From assembly GCA_009829735.1 (NCBI GenBank), contig CM020618.1:35502894-35566893 (forward strand): a DNA stretch of 64,000 nt, given 5' to 3'. Both the position numbers and the translations under genes were made by a program. The notes under the pieces are model-generated. The model made no database searches. It was given only the letters and a program-made list of their open reading frames with translations, and was not told where the DNA came from. How positions within the stretch are numbered: position 1 is the first letter of the stretch; each line of letters opens with the position of its first letter. The DNA is from Pyropia yezoensis. Lineage: Eukaryota > Rhodophyta > Bangiophyceae > Bangiales > Bangiaceae. Below, piece by piece: positions 29,240 to 40,716 of the stretch.

Positions 29240-29912
29240 GGGGATATCCCCCCAGCTGCTGCGCTGGTCGGTTCCGCGCGTTGATTTGGTGGCGTGTTGG
29301 ACCGCCTGCAGACAGCTCTGGAGGACGTGGAGGCTGGCCGCAGCACCCTCGTCCAGCTATGCACCGAGGTAACTCGGGCGATTGACCGTCGCGAGATTGC
29401 CGACCGGTGGAGCATGGAGGTGTACGCGTTCACGCGTGAGTGGCCTCCCTCGGGCAGTGGGTCTACCCACTGAGGTGTGCATTTGTTGTGAGGGAGAGGG
29501 ACCCGGTGACCCTTATGGTGGCCGGGTAGTAGTGAGTATAAACTCATCCCCCGCTGGGGCGGTTGCATGATACCAATGCCTGCCTTTTGGGATTACCCCG
29601 TCTGCCTTAGCCGTGGCCTGCCTGGGTTCTTTCTCGCGCCCCCCAACCCATCCTGGTTGGTTAATACTCATGAAGGTCAACCTTCCTTGGTCCGTCACTT
29701 GCCCCATGGATGAGGGTTTGCATTGGTGTAAGCCCCAGGTTACTTTGAAATTATCGGAGTCATCTCCTTCAAGTAAACTTGTAAAAGTCAGTAGCTTACT
29801 TAGTTTGCCTACGTCAGCTCCAACTTAGTGAACTTAAGTCTTGCCGAATCCATGTGACACCCTACTTAGTAGCCTCACCCCCCAACAGCCGAAGTCGGTG
29901 TCGGTTGGGTTG
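29240..29912. other. Element I spacer between antisense ORF B and pol
   Basis: The distal remainder of ORF B homology up to about 29,470, then AT-richer non-coding DNA with scattered ACTTAG/CTAAGT motifs near 29,790-29,870. The same region in element II has expanded into a 24-bp tandem repeat. Confidence 0.6.
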
Positions 29913-32900
29913 TTACAGTAGGCGTCGTCGCCTCATGTAAGGCAGGAGAAGTTGGCGGGGTATATTGGCCGCCTGTTCCCAGGTGGGTGAGTCGTATCCG
30001 ACCCACATCACCTTGACGTACGAGGGTCCTGGTAGGTTTGGGTCGGTGTGTCCGACCACGCTCTCTACTTGGCATGGAATCCCATCCGGTCCCACCGGGT
30101 CATCTGACCGGTGGGTTGTAAGAGCTTCATGTAGCAACCCAGCCGGTACCGGCTGAGGCTGTTCCGGCTTCGGAGCAGGTGTCACATCATTGAGATTGAT
30201 GCGTTGTATCTCCGTATCGGAGTGCAGGATGACAGAGTGATCATCTCTGTGCAGGATCTGGTATGGTCCCGTGACCGGTTGCATAAGCTTGATCCCTCGG
30301 AGCTTCTGGCGTCTGATGTAGACCCAGTCACCTGTGACCACGGTTGCGTTTCGTACCCGTAGCCGGGCGTCAAAGTTCTTCTTGTATCGAAGTTGTGTAC
30401 GGTCAAGGGCACCCTTGAGCTTCGGAATCATCAACGATAGCTTGGCCAACCAAGCTAAGTGGATCCGTTCCGCCGGTCGGCCCTTCAGTATGTCAAACCG
30501 AGTGCATCTGCCTGGTGGCAGCGTCAGGTTACCGACGCCCATCGGCATGACCCATTCCAGTGGGGCAATGCTGGTACTTCGGTGGGGCCTGGCATTGTAT
30601 GACAGGGTCAAGACGGACAGGAGCCTGTCCCACGTCTTCGTGTGCTCTGCCACATAACATTGAAGCATCTTAACGATGGTGCGGTTGAACCGCTCCACCT
30701 GCCCGTTGGTTTGTGGGTGGTAGTCGGATGCCCGACGGGGTTCGATACCGAACATCCCCAGGACCTTAGTGCAGAATGCTGACGTAAGGTTTGCTCCGTT
30801 ATCGGAGAGGAGTTGCTTCATTACTCCGTAAGCACTGATCCAGTGGTCAACCACTGCGTTCATGATTGTGTAGGCCGTATCGTTCGGGATTGCTACTGCC
30901 CGTGACAGCTTAGTGAAGCGGTCAGACATGACCAGGATGTACCTGTTCCCTTCTTCCGTTACCGGAAGTGGCCCGAGTGTGTCGATAGCGACTTGCTCGT
31001 TGGGCCCATCGGGGGGGAACAGTTTCATAGCGGATGCCCGCCTAAGAAGACTCATACGATTCCGTGCACACGGGTGGCATCCCCGCACGTGGTCGATTAC
31101 GTCGACGGCCATTGCTGGCCAGTAGAAGAACCTTCGCGTTGCTGCGAACATGCGCGAACCCCCCGGGTGTCCGGCTGTGGGGTTCTCGTGTTCTCGTTCC
31201 ATGACAGCTTGCCGTAAGGACACGGGAACTACGACCTGATGCCGACCATCGGCGGGTGCCTGCCGGTATATGAGTCCGTCCTCGTTCTCGGAGAAGATGC
31301 CTGTCGTGCCGGCCAGGACGTTAGCACGAAGGCGTTTACAGTCATCGTCATTGGCCTGTGCCTCGCGGAAGTCCGCGAGGGTCAATGGGCACGCAAGGTG
31401 TGCCATGGTATGGTCAACCATACCTTGGGTGGCACTACCCACCATGCAAACCGGTACAACCGGGATGTCTTCGTCCACCTGTCGGGTATCCCCGCTAGGT
31501 GTATCGAGTCGCGACAGCGCGTCCCCCAGATGATGGGTAGAGCCGGCCTTATAAATGATCCGGTAGTCATGCTCGGCCATCTTCAGCCTCCACCGGGCTA
31601 GCCGACCGTGGCTGTCGGAATGCTCGTCACCAAGGTTGAGAAGCCATCGTAGAGGTTTGTGGTCGGACCTCACAATGAGCCTGAAACCTTCCAGGTATGG
31701 CCGGAGCAGTTGCACTGCCCATATGACTCCGAGGCACTCGCGCTCTGTGGCACTATAGTTACGCTCAGCCGGGTTGAGTGTCCGGCTGAAGTACCCTACC
31801 GGATGTAGGTCCGGGATAACATTATCGGTACCGATCAACGTCTCTCCCTGTAACAGGGTGCATTCCACTTGGGTATCGCAGGCGTTGACGTCGATGACGA
31901 AGGTCCCGCGTCCATGCGGCAACTCAAGCACGGGTGTGGCTAGCAGAGCTTGCTTGAGCAGCTCGAATGCCTCTCCCTCGCTGGGCGAGGGAGGTTGGAG
32001 TACCTTTGGCAAGGCGCTGCTCGTCAGAACCGTTAACGGTTTGGCTATACGAGCGAAGTCCTTGACGAACCGTCAGTATGCGTTGCACATCCCCGGAAAG
32101 CTTTTCAGCTGTGTCTGGGTGGTCGGGTATCGCGCAATTCGGAGTGCCCGGGTATAAGCTTCGAGCACTCCCAGTTTACCTGGTGTGATCTGGTGACCCA
32201 GATACTCGACGGTCTGCTGGAAGAAGGCGCACTTCTTGAGGCGCAGGGTTACCCCGGCGTTCCGCAAGAGAGTGAGTACCTCGTCGACATGTTGCACATG
32301 GTCATCCATGTTACGCGAGAAGAAGATGACATCGTCCAGGTACACCAGGCAGTGACGCCACTTCACACCCGACAGTATAATGTCGATGGCCCGCTGGAAT
32401 GTGGCGGGGGCGTTGGACAATCCGAAGGGCATCCTTAGGAACTCGTACACTCCACTGTGACAGACGAATGCCGTCTTGGGGATATCCTCGTCCGCCACCG
32501 GGATCTGCCAGTATCCGGCATTGCAGTCGATAGTGGTAAACACTGTGTCCTCCCCCAGCGAGTCGAGTCGATGCACTCGTCCATCTTTTGTAAAGGGTAT
32601 GAGTCTTTCTTGGTAACCAAGTTGAGGCGTCGATAATCGATGCAGAACCGAGGAGTTTGATCCTTCTTCGGTACGATGACGACTGGGGCACCCCACTCCG
32701 ACATCGAAGGTCGGATCACCTTAGCTTCGCTCATCCTCTGCACCTCTCCATCAACGATCTCTCGTTGCATAGGTCCCGCGCGAGGCGGTTGCGACCGCGC
32801 TGGTCGAGCACCTGGTACCAGGTCTATACGATGTTGGGTTGCCCCAATGGTACCCAGCGCCCCGCCTGTCCACATGACGTCATGCTTTCTTAGCATCCGT

Positions 32901-34009
32901 CGTACCCCTTCAGCTACTGAAGGGGGAAGGTGGTCGAGGTCAGCCTCGGCCAGTGCCTTCAAAGCTTCTTGGTCCTTTGGCGGAATGTCCGCCGGAGCTG
33001 TCGATGGGTTAGGCTTCCCGTCATCGGGTTGCTGCCGCTCGGTGGTCTCGGCGACCGCCAGTACCTCAAGTGGTTCCACTTGACCTTCCTTGTCAGGGGT
33101 AAGGATATCTCCTTCGTAGAGCTCGGCAATCCCGAGGATAGTTCCCTTCGGGAGGGTGACTGCCTTACGGCGATAGTTCGCCATCACGAGCAGTGATGAC
33201 CCCCCCGCTGGGAGGTCTACGATACCGTTGGCCATGGTCAACCCATGGCGCTTGTACGTCCGCAAGTTGGACCGGACTCTGCAGATGCCTGCGAGGTCGC
33301 AGTTAACGGGGAGGACTGTCTCCGACAACGGCTCAAAGCGAGTCCGCTTGGCCAGCCGGAGTGTCTTCAGTTCTACGCTGGCGTATACCGCAGCCAGGTT
33401 AACGTGGCTCCCTTGTAGCGTCAGGTCCCTGACGATAGCTGTCTGTCCTCTCTTCGTCCCGTCGGCCTCTTGGAGCTCGACGGTCCTCCGGCCTGGCCGG
33501 ATTGCATCAACGTGAACGTTGATGAAGGTGCACCCCAGTATGCAGGGCACAGATAGAGTCTCACACACCAGGAAGTCAACTTCCGTAGTGAGCTCCCCGA
33601 TGGTGACCCGCAGCGACATCGCTGCGGTCGTACGAATGAGACGACCATTCGCATCCTTGATCGTGGGTCCCCGAGCAACTCAGACTCGCGGGAGCCACTT
33701 GTCCGGGAGGGTATCCTTCCGTATCAGGTTAGGTCCAGCCCCTGTATCCAGTACAGGGTAGTACGATCGTGTCGACTGGGGGTCAACCCCCAGTGTGGCT
33801 GATACCTTCAAGTTCTCCAAGGTGATCAGTACGTGGCCTACACCGATATCCGGTGTAGCTCGGGCATCCTGAACAGGGCCCTTGTCTGGTTCCATGTGAC
33901 GGGGCTTCCCGTCCTCTCCTCTCAACCTTGGAGGTTGGTCATCAATCCCCTGACGCCGTGTCGTCGGGGCCGGAAGGTGTACCCGGGGGTTGATGCGGCG
34001 TCGGCTCAA
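29913..34009 (-). CDS. Element I pol region (PR-RT-RH-IN-chromodomain)
   Basis: Minus strand. Protease at about 33.8-33.6 kb (VLDTGAGPNLI), RT at about 32.7-32.2 kb (FCIDYRRLN, YLDDVIFFSR), RNase H at about 31.9-31.5 kb, integrase at about 31.2-30.5 kb (AGHPGGSRMF, CHPCARNR, AIDTLGPLPV, DNGANLTSAF, NGQVERFNRT). A C-terminal chromodomain (VKVMWVGYDSPTWEQAANI) lies at about 29.96-30.03 kb; chromodomains direct integration to marked chromatin. The region carries a few breaks. Confidence 0.85.
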
Positions 34010-34092
34010 CCGCGCTCTCCATGGGGCTTTCCCCGCGGCAGTCCGGGGTGGCTTGCTAGGGTTACCCCAGCGACCCCGTGTCGTCCTTCCTC

Positions 34093-36278
34093 TTACTCGT
34101 TTCCCGTGCTCGGCCGGGTACTATCTTCCGGGATGTCCGGGAGAGGAGGTGCCTCCTCGACTGCCAGTACTCCTCCTGGAGCTTGCTGCCTACCCGGTGC
34201 CGGGCCTCTGGCGGGATACCCCCCAATGGATGCCTTGCGTTGCGCCGCTGCCCGTCGAGACTCCTCCGGGATGAGCGGGCATGCGGACACCCAGTGTTGG
34301 GGGTCTCCGCATAACATACGTCCGGACGTGCCAGCCGTCCCGGGCGTCCGCGTCGGGTTGGCTCCATAGGTCCGGTTGCCTGCCTCGGGCGCACGAGTGC
34401 CCGCCCCTTGGTAGGCCTTGGGTCCCGGTGCCAAGCGTAACAAGGATTCCCCCAGCCGATTGGTTCTACCAGCGATGCGCGGAGGTGCCTCCGTCCGCAC
34501 TGGGCATGTCGGCAGCGGTTGATGAGGGTTATCCGTAACCGGGGCATACCCTGTAGTCCGCACATACGGGACGCGCCGTCCCGCTCCCTCGTTGACCTGG
34601 AACTGGGTCCCAGCCGGGGCGATGTACGCTACCGTACCATGCTCATCAATCACCGGCGTCGCCGGTAGCAACAGGTGGCCCTGTTGGTCGACTAGAGGTT
34701 CATCCTCGCCCGTAGGGGTATGTACGGTCGCCACAAGTACTGGTGCGGCCTTACGCTCCACCTTCTCTTGCCTCGGTTCCGAGGTAAGACTGGGCTTGCC
34801 TCCCTCACCCTTGGGCTTCGGGGCCAAGGCACATTCCGGGTGTAGCACCCGGTAGGCATCCCCTAGGGACTTGCACATGTGCATCAGTCGACTGAAGTTC
34901 GTCCGAGCCGTATTGGCTCCCCGTGCGGATATCCGCACGTAGTTGGGTACTCCTGCGAACAGGATGGCCCGTAGCTCCCCTTCTCCGAGGAGCTTTCCCA
35001 GCTCGTAGTCGAGCTCTTGGATCCGGCGTCCAAACATCTACTCAACCTCCCAGGACTGGGCGGTGGCAGTGCGAAGGGCCCAATAGTGGTCTTCGCACTT
35101 GTCCTCACTGAGGTAGCTGCTAATCAGCTCCTTCAGTATACCACAGTAATCCATGGGGGTGGCTGCGACCCTCATTCCCGGTATCGGGGATGCCTGGCGG
35201 AGGATGCCTCGGACCCGTTCATCGACAAAGAACGGAAGGATCTCCAGTGCCAGCCCCTCGTTGACGAGTGCCTTGTCCGCGGCTGCCTTGAAGCTAGTCA
35301 AGAAGCCAATGACTGCCAACGGGCGTCCGTTAGGACCCCCGAACACAGGGACTCCCTTCATAAGTGTCTACATAGAGCGGATCGCTCGGTGCGAGGTCGT
35401 ACGCATCGACTCCGATACGGTAGTGGATCGGTCCTCCAAACGATAACGTTCAGGAGTCAGTACCGACCTGAAGACTTCGCTGACTATCTCCGTGTCCGCG
35501 TCCTGGATGTCCAGTCGATTGGCCAATTGATGAGTAAACTCATCGGACTCCATCCGCTTCAGTAAGCTCGCAGTGACCTGCGCTGTCATTGCTTGCACCA
35601 ATGACGCTGGAACCTCCGGCGTCGGCGCCTCGGGTACTCGAGTTGCTTGGCTCCCTTCGTCGATGGAATACTGCGAGGCGGTACCGCCTCCCCCATCGCT
35701 GACTCTGTTCCGGCGTACGTATCCGCCGGATCATGTCCGCGGAGCCCGCTCTGGGTGCTCCGAGCGTAGCGCTCGGTATGGCTACGTTCCAACTCAGCCG
35801 ACGAGTCGGATTTATAACCCGCCGTGTCCGGGGGTCGTCCAGGAGTAGCCACACCGGGGTTGACCCTGGTGGACTCCGAAAGTAGCCCGGCCGGTTCGAA
35901 CCGCACCGGTGTGGGAGGAACACGACGGGGTACCGTCGTATAGCGTGCTGAGATCAGCACAGCCATTGCGTGCTCCGTACGCTCTTGACGGGCGTCGAGT
36001 CCAGTGAACCGGGCCTCGATGCGGGCCAATGATGCCATCAGGGAATCCCCTGGTGAAGGTGGCGGCGGCGTGAGGTCGGCAGAGGACAGTTGCGGCGGTC
36101 CACCGCCCCCGGCCGTCCGTGCCGTACCAAACGCCGATCCGGCCCCGGAGAGCACCGGCGTCTCAATGCTGTCGATCGGGTTAGCGATCCCGGTTCCCGG
36201 GTTCAGCTCCGGGTTCGGCGTCGACGCCGATCCGTCATCTTGAACGTTCCCCGTCTCTTGGGTAGAAATAGTCACCAT
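34093..36278 (-). CDS. Element I gag region
   Basis: Homologous along its length to the gag of element II: a Pro-rich N-terminus, a capsid-like part with RVRGILRQASPIPGMRV, and MFGRRIQELDYELGKLLGEG opening the second half. The zinc-knuckle part near 34.3 kb is degraded relative to element II. Several breaks. Confidence 0.75.
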
Positions 36279-36475
36279 CAGTCAACCGACGTAACAGTCA
36301 CCACGAATAAGAGAGCGAGGGGGTAGTTGGGGGAGCGTAATCGTAGATCGCAGTCAAACGCAACCACTCAAAACAATCAACCAGATCGCAGCACCACGAG
36401 TACAAAAAAAGGACCGGATGCCTATCCGTGTGCCAGGGCCGAAGACGGCGTCACCACAAGGGTGACGGAAACCCG

Positions 36476-36493
36476 TCCCCTGCTGCTCCACCA
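36476..36493 (-). other. Primer-binding site of element I
   Basis: On the minus strand TGGTGGAGCAGCAGGGGA, one base inside the 5' LTR; identical to that of element III, which belongs to a different family. Confidence 0.9.
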
Positions 36494-36494
36494 A

Positions 36495-36856
36495 TGTAGC
36501 ACAATAGGTATCCGCTGCACGTCCACTCTCAGGGAACACTCACCACGGGGGATCGGCACCAACGTCACCGGGAGGCCAAGGTTGCTGTCCTTGGAGCGCA
36601 AGCCACTGGACCAAGATGAGAGCCCAAATGGGAGGGGTTTGTTGTTCTACCATAGCCGGCGGTCGATTCGCCGCCGGCCCCCTCGTTATAAACCCTCGGA
36701 GACACTACTAACTACCCTCCACCCCAAGATGCAAGTCCCTCTGGTCATACGTAACTTATAGATACCGTGACCAGTACGGACCCCCAAATTGAAAGTTGAG
36801 GGTTAGAAGTAGCCCCCCTACAGTAGGGTCACAATACGGTCAACCATATTGCTACA
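36495..36856 (-). repeat. LTR B (5' LTR of element I)
   Basis: 362 bp. Its right flank GGCGT compares with GGCGG left of LTR A. Its 3'-side sequence variants (plus-strand right third) match LTR C. Confidence 0.95.
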
Positions 36857-37253
36857 GGCGTCCACGCCCTCTCGCCTCGTCGGAAGACGAAGGCGGCTGC
36901 CCGCCACGCAGGGCTGGGTGTGGGGATGCCCTGCCGTCCGACCATGTAGTGCACCGCCGCGCGCGGGAGGAAGCACACCGCGTCCGCCCGGGCGCGCGCT
37001 TCTGCCCACAAAAGGTGCGCCCGCCACACCGTCAGCACGAGCACTGCTCGGCCTTGTTGTTAACGACCTTTCGCAGCAGCAGGGCGGCTTGGAAGAACGG
37101 GGTGTTGGCGTTGTTGTGCTCGCCCCCCCACGGCTGGCGCCAGGCGTCGACGGCCTCGCACTCGGGGTCCAGGTCGCAGCTGTTGAACCGCGGCAGCTGG
37201 GTGTTGTGCAGGGCGGCAGACCGGTCAATGGTGCACGGCCCCCACGCCGAGGC

Positions 37254-37871
37254 CTAGGTGGCGAGCACGGCCGGACATAACCGCCAGTCGGTCCGGTCCC
37301 TGTCCCGCGACAGCCGGTCGGCGAAGGCGCTGGCGAAAGAGCGAAGCCACGTGGCGGTTACACGGAGGCCCGGCGTGTGGAGCGTGTCGTGTAGGCGTCG
37401 GACGTCCTCCATGAGGCGGGGGGAGCGGGAACACATGGCGTTGAGCACTCCCATCGTCACCCGCGAGTCGGTGCGCACGGCCAAGGTCGCGCCGGGCCAA
37501 AATAGGTGAGAGAAGGACTGCACCGCCCATCGCACCGCCGCCCGCTCCTTCAAGTTGATGTGTGCGTCGCGCATCGCCGAGCGGAAGAATCTGCGCGCCG
37601 GCACTAAGCGCTGAAACGTGGCGCCCCACCCGTAGGGGGAGGCGTCTGTGGCGACCTCGCCCGCAGGCGGGGTCGGCCAGAGGGCGCGGCCCACCGACGA
37701 GCCCCTCGCCAGATCCCTCCACCACGCCGAATCCCGCAATGCCAGGGCGTCCAGTTGGACGTCGCGCCGGCGTGCGGCGCTACGCAGGGCGTCGTACAGC
37801 GCCCGCAAGTGGAGCTGCGCCAGGGGAACCGCGAGGAGGGTGGAGACCGCCAGGCCGCAAAAGAGGCGCAC
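37254..37871 (-). CDS. DIRS RNase H domain, copy 1
   Basis: DIRS-type RNase H with EVATDASPYGWGATFQRL, HINLKERAAVRWAVQSF, RTDSRVTMGVLNAMCSRSPR and WLRSFASAFADRLSRDRD. The order fits the segment after RT in DIRS elements. It removes RNA from the RNA/DNA hybrid during cDNA synthesis. Further DIRS sequence continues to 36,857, where element I interrupts it. Confidence 0.8.
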   Translation of the reverse strand: MRLFCGLAVSTLLAVPLAQLHLRALYDALRSAARRRDVQLDALALRDSAWWRDLARGSSVGRALWPTPPAGEVATDASPYGWGATFQRLVPARRFFRSAMRDAHINLKERAAVRWAVQSFSHLFWPGATLAVRTDSRVTMGVLNAMCSRSPRLMEDVRRLHDTLHTPGLRVTATWLRSFASAFADRLSRDRDRTDWRLCPAVLAT

Positions 37872-38131
37872 GCGGGTGAAGATGACCCAGCGGCGGCGGT
37901 GGGCAGCCCGGCGTCACAGGTCGAGAGCAGCCTAGCGTAGGCGGGTGAGGCAGTCGGGATGCAGGAGGAGGAGTCGGCGGCGTGTGTCCACCACGAAGCC
38001 GAGCAGTGGGAGCTGCTGCGTGCTTTGGGATGCCCCCTTGTCGGGCGCCACTTGCAAACCAAAGGACAAGAAGATCTCGAGCGCCGCGCTACGGCCCTTG
38101 GTGGCGGCCGCCTTTGTCGATGGCGCCGCCC

Positions 38132-38493
38132 TGTAGCACAATAGGAATCCGTCGCACGTCCACTCTCAGGGAACACTCACCACGGGGGATCGGCACCAAC
38201 GTCACCGGGAGGCCAAGGTTGCTGTCCTTGGAGCGCAAACCACGGGACCAAGATGGGAGCCCAAATGGGAGGGGTTTGTTGTTCTGCCTTGGCCGGCGGT
38301 GGATTCGCCGCCGGCCCCCTCGTTATAAACCCTCGGAGACACTACTAACTACCCTCCACCCCAAGATGCAAGTCCCTCTGGTCATACGTAACTTATAGAT
38401 ACCGTGACCAGTACGGACCCCCAAATTGAAAGTTGAGGGTTAGAAGTAGCCCCCCTACAGTAGGGTCACAATACGGTCAACCATATTGCTACA
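38132..38493 (-). repeat. LTR C (solo, recombinant)
   Basis: 362 bp. Its left part carries the variants of LTR D (GGAATCCGTCGCACG, TTCTGCCTTGGCC) and its right part those of LTR B (CAGTACGGACCC, CCTACAGTAGGG). The left flank equals that of D and the right flank equals that of B. The switch lies between about 38,301 and 38,413. No 5-bp duplication of its own. Confidence 0.9.
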
Positions 38494-39768
38494 GGCGTCC
38501 ACGCCCTCTCGCCTCGTCGGAAGACGAAGGCGGCTGCCCGCCACGCAGGGCTGGGTGTGGGGATGCCCTGCCGTCCGACCATGTAGTGCACCGCCGCGCG
38601 CGGGAGGAAGCACACCGCGTCCGCCCGGGCGCGCGCTTCTGCCCACAAAAGGTGCGCCCGCCACACCGTCAGCACGAGCACTGCTCGGCCTTGTTGTTAA
38701 CGACCTTTCGCAGCAGCAGGGCGGCTTGGAAGAACGGGGTGTTGGCGTTGTTGTGCTCGCCCCCCCACGGCTGGCGCCAGGCGTCGACGGCCTCGCACTC
38801 GGGGTCCAGGTCGCAGCTGTTGAACCGCGGCAGCTGGGTGTTGTGCAGGGCGGCAGACCGGTCAATGGTGCACGGCCCCCACGCCGAGGCCTAGGTGGCG
38901 AGCACGGCCGGACATAACCGCCAGTCGGTCCGGTCCCTGTCCCGCGACAGCCGGTCGGCGAAGGCGCTGGCGAAAGAGCGAAGCCACGTGGCGGTTACAC
39001 GGAGGCCCGGCGTGTGGAGCGTGTCGTGTAGGCGTCGGACGTCCTCCATGAGGCGGGGGGAGCGGGAACACATGGCGTTGAGCACTCCCATCGTCACCCG
39101 CGAGTCGGTGCGCACGGCCAAGGTCGCGCCGGGCCAAAATAGGTGAGAGAAGGACTGCACCGCCCATCGCACCGCCGCCCGCTCCTTCAAGTTGATGTGT
39201 GCGTCGCGCATCGCCGAGCGGAAGAATCTGCGCGCCGGCACTAAGCGCTGAAACGTGGCGCCCCACCCGTAGGGGGAGGCGTCTGTGGCGACCTCGCCCG
39301 CAGGCGGGGTCGGCCAGAGGGCGCGGCCCACCGACGAGCCCCTCGCCAGATCCCTCCACCACGCCGAATCCCGCAATGCCAGGGCGTCCAGTTGGACGTC
39401 GCGCCGGCGTGCGGCGCTACGCAGGGCGTCGTACAGCGCCCGCAAGTGGAGCTGCGCCAGGGGAACCGCGAGGAGGGTGGAGACCGCCAGGCCGCAAAAG
39501 AGGCGCACGCGGGTGAAGATGACCCAGCGGCGGCGGTGGGCAGCCCGGCGTCACAGGTCGAGAGCAGCCTAGCGTAGGCGGGTGAGGCAGTCGGGAAGCA
39601 GGAGGAGGAGTCGGCGGCGTGTGTCCACCACGAAGCCGAGCAGTGGGAGCTGCTGCGTGCTTTGGGATGCCCCCTTGTCGGGCGCCACTTGCAAACCAAA
39701 GGACAAGAAGATCTCGAGCGCCGCGCTACGGCCCTTGGTGGCGGCCGCCTTTGTCGATGGCGCCGCCC
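38494..39768 (-). repeat. Tandem unit 2: DIRS RNase H piece, second copy
   Basis: Second copy of 36,857-38,131, including the RNase H coding stretch at 38,891-39,508. It ends at the CGCCC target duplication of element II. Confidence 0.9.
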
Positions 39769-40131
39769 TGTAGCACAATAGGAATCCGTCGCACGTCCAC
39801 TCTCAGGGAACACTCACCAAGGGGGATCGGCACCAACGTCACCGGGAGGCCAAGGTTGCTGTCCTTGGAGCGCAAACCACGGGACCAAGATGGGAGCCCA
39901 AATGGGAGGGGTTTGTTGTTCTGCCTTGGCCGGCGGTGGATTCGCCGCCGGCCCCCTCGTTATAAACCCTCGGAGACACTACTAACTACCCTCCACCCCA
40001 AGATGCAAGTCCCTCTGGTCATACGTAACTTATAGATACCGTGACCAGTCCGGACTATCAAATTGAAAGCCAAGGATTAGAAGTAGCCCCCCTAATATTA
40101 GGGTCACAATAGGGACAACCATATTACTACA
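39769..40131 (-). repeat. LTR D (3' LTR of element II)
   Basis: 363 bp. The adjacent purine-rich tract (minus strand CTAAGGGGGGATA, 40,132-40,144) is the polypurine tract. Confidence 0.95.
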
Positions 40132-40716
40132 TATCCCCCCCTTAGATTCGGCCCGTCCTCGGGTCGAGTTGCATTCGGGATACCGAATGTAAGTGGGTCG
40201 CGTGACCGTTTACCAGTCGGGTGGGGCTTTGCGCCCCGTCGCGACAGACACCCCTTTTCGAGGTTGTCTGAGGGGGGTGCCCCCCTTTGTATGGTACACA
40301 CACGATCCGTTTTCCGGACCGTTAATTTCCCGATGCGGGTTTCTGTTCACGACCCCCCTTTCCGAGGGGTGGTGCAAGCGGATCCGCCACCAGGTGCCGG
40401 GTGGTAGGGGAGCCCCTCTCGTGAGACGATTGAGTGGGTGGCGGGGGTTACCCGCGTTGCGTTGGGGCGGTTGGGGGTGACCCCCCTGGTTACCCCGTGT
40501 GGGGGGGGCGTGGCTCCGGTCCAGGTGCCTGGGTGGAGCGCCCTCGTAGCTCGGCTGGCGCGGGTCGTCCCGCGCTGCCGTATCGCTCGTGCTGAACTGT
40601 GTGGTTATATGCGCGGGCGCCCGCGCTTCCCTGGCTCGTCCGCGCGAGCGTTCCTCGTACCGGGTCGAGCCGGCCTCGGCTTTTCTGCACGGGGCGCCCC
40701 TGCTACCCCGGTCATC

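Larger units (their letters stand above)
18199..36856 (-). mobile_element. Ty3/gypsy element I (chromovirus-like), containing element III
   Basis: Bounded by LTRs of 362 bp (18,199-18,560 and 36,495-36,856) that differ at about nine positions, roughly 2.5%, so it is fairly young but older than elements II and III. The primer-binding site beside the right LTR and a purine tract beside the left LTR show that gag-pol runs on the minus strand, with the right LTR as 5' LTR. Flanks are GGCGG and GGCGT, a near-match 5-bp duplication. Without element III it is about 10.7 kb, the same family as element II. Coding regions contain several breaks. Two ORFs lie antisense between pol and the left LTR. Confidence 0.9.
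36857..38493 (-). repeat. Tandem unit 1: DIRS RNase H piece plus LTR C
   Basis: A 1,637-bp unit, repeated as 38,494-39,768 plus LTR D. The two DIRS pieces are almost identical (about one difference in 1,275 bp), so the duplication is recent, or an assembly artefact that reads across the unit should exclude. Confidence 0.9.

Noticed and set aside
36495-40131. CRISPR-like array or satellite
   Set aside because: The repeats are LTRs and a DIRS fragment 1.3 kb long, explained by unequal recombination.
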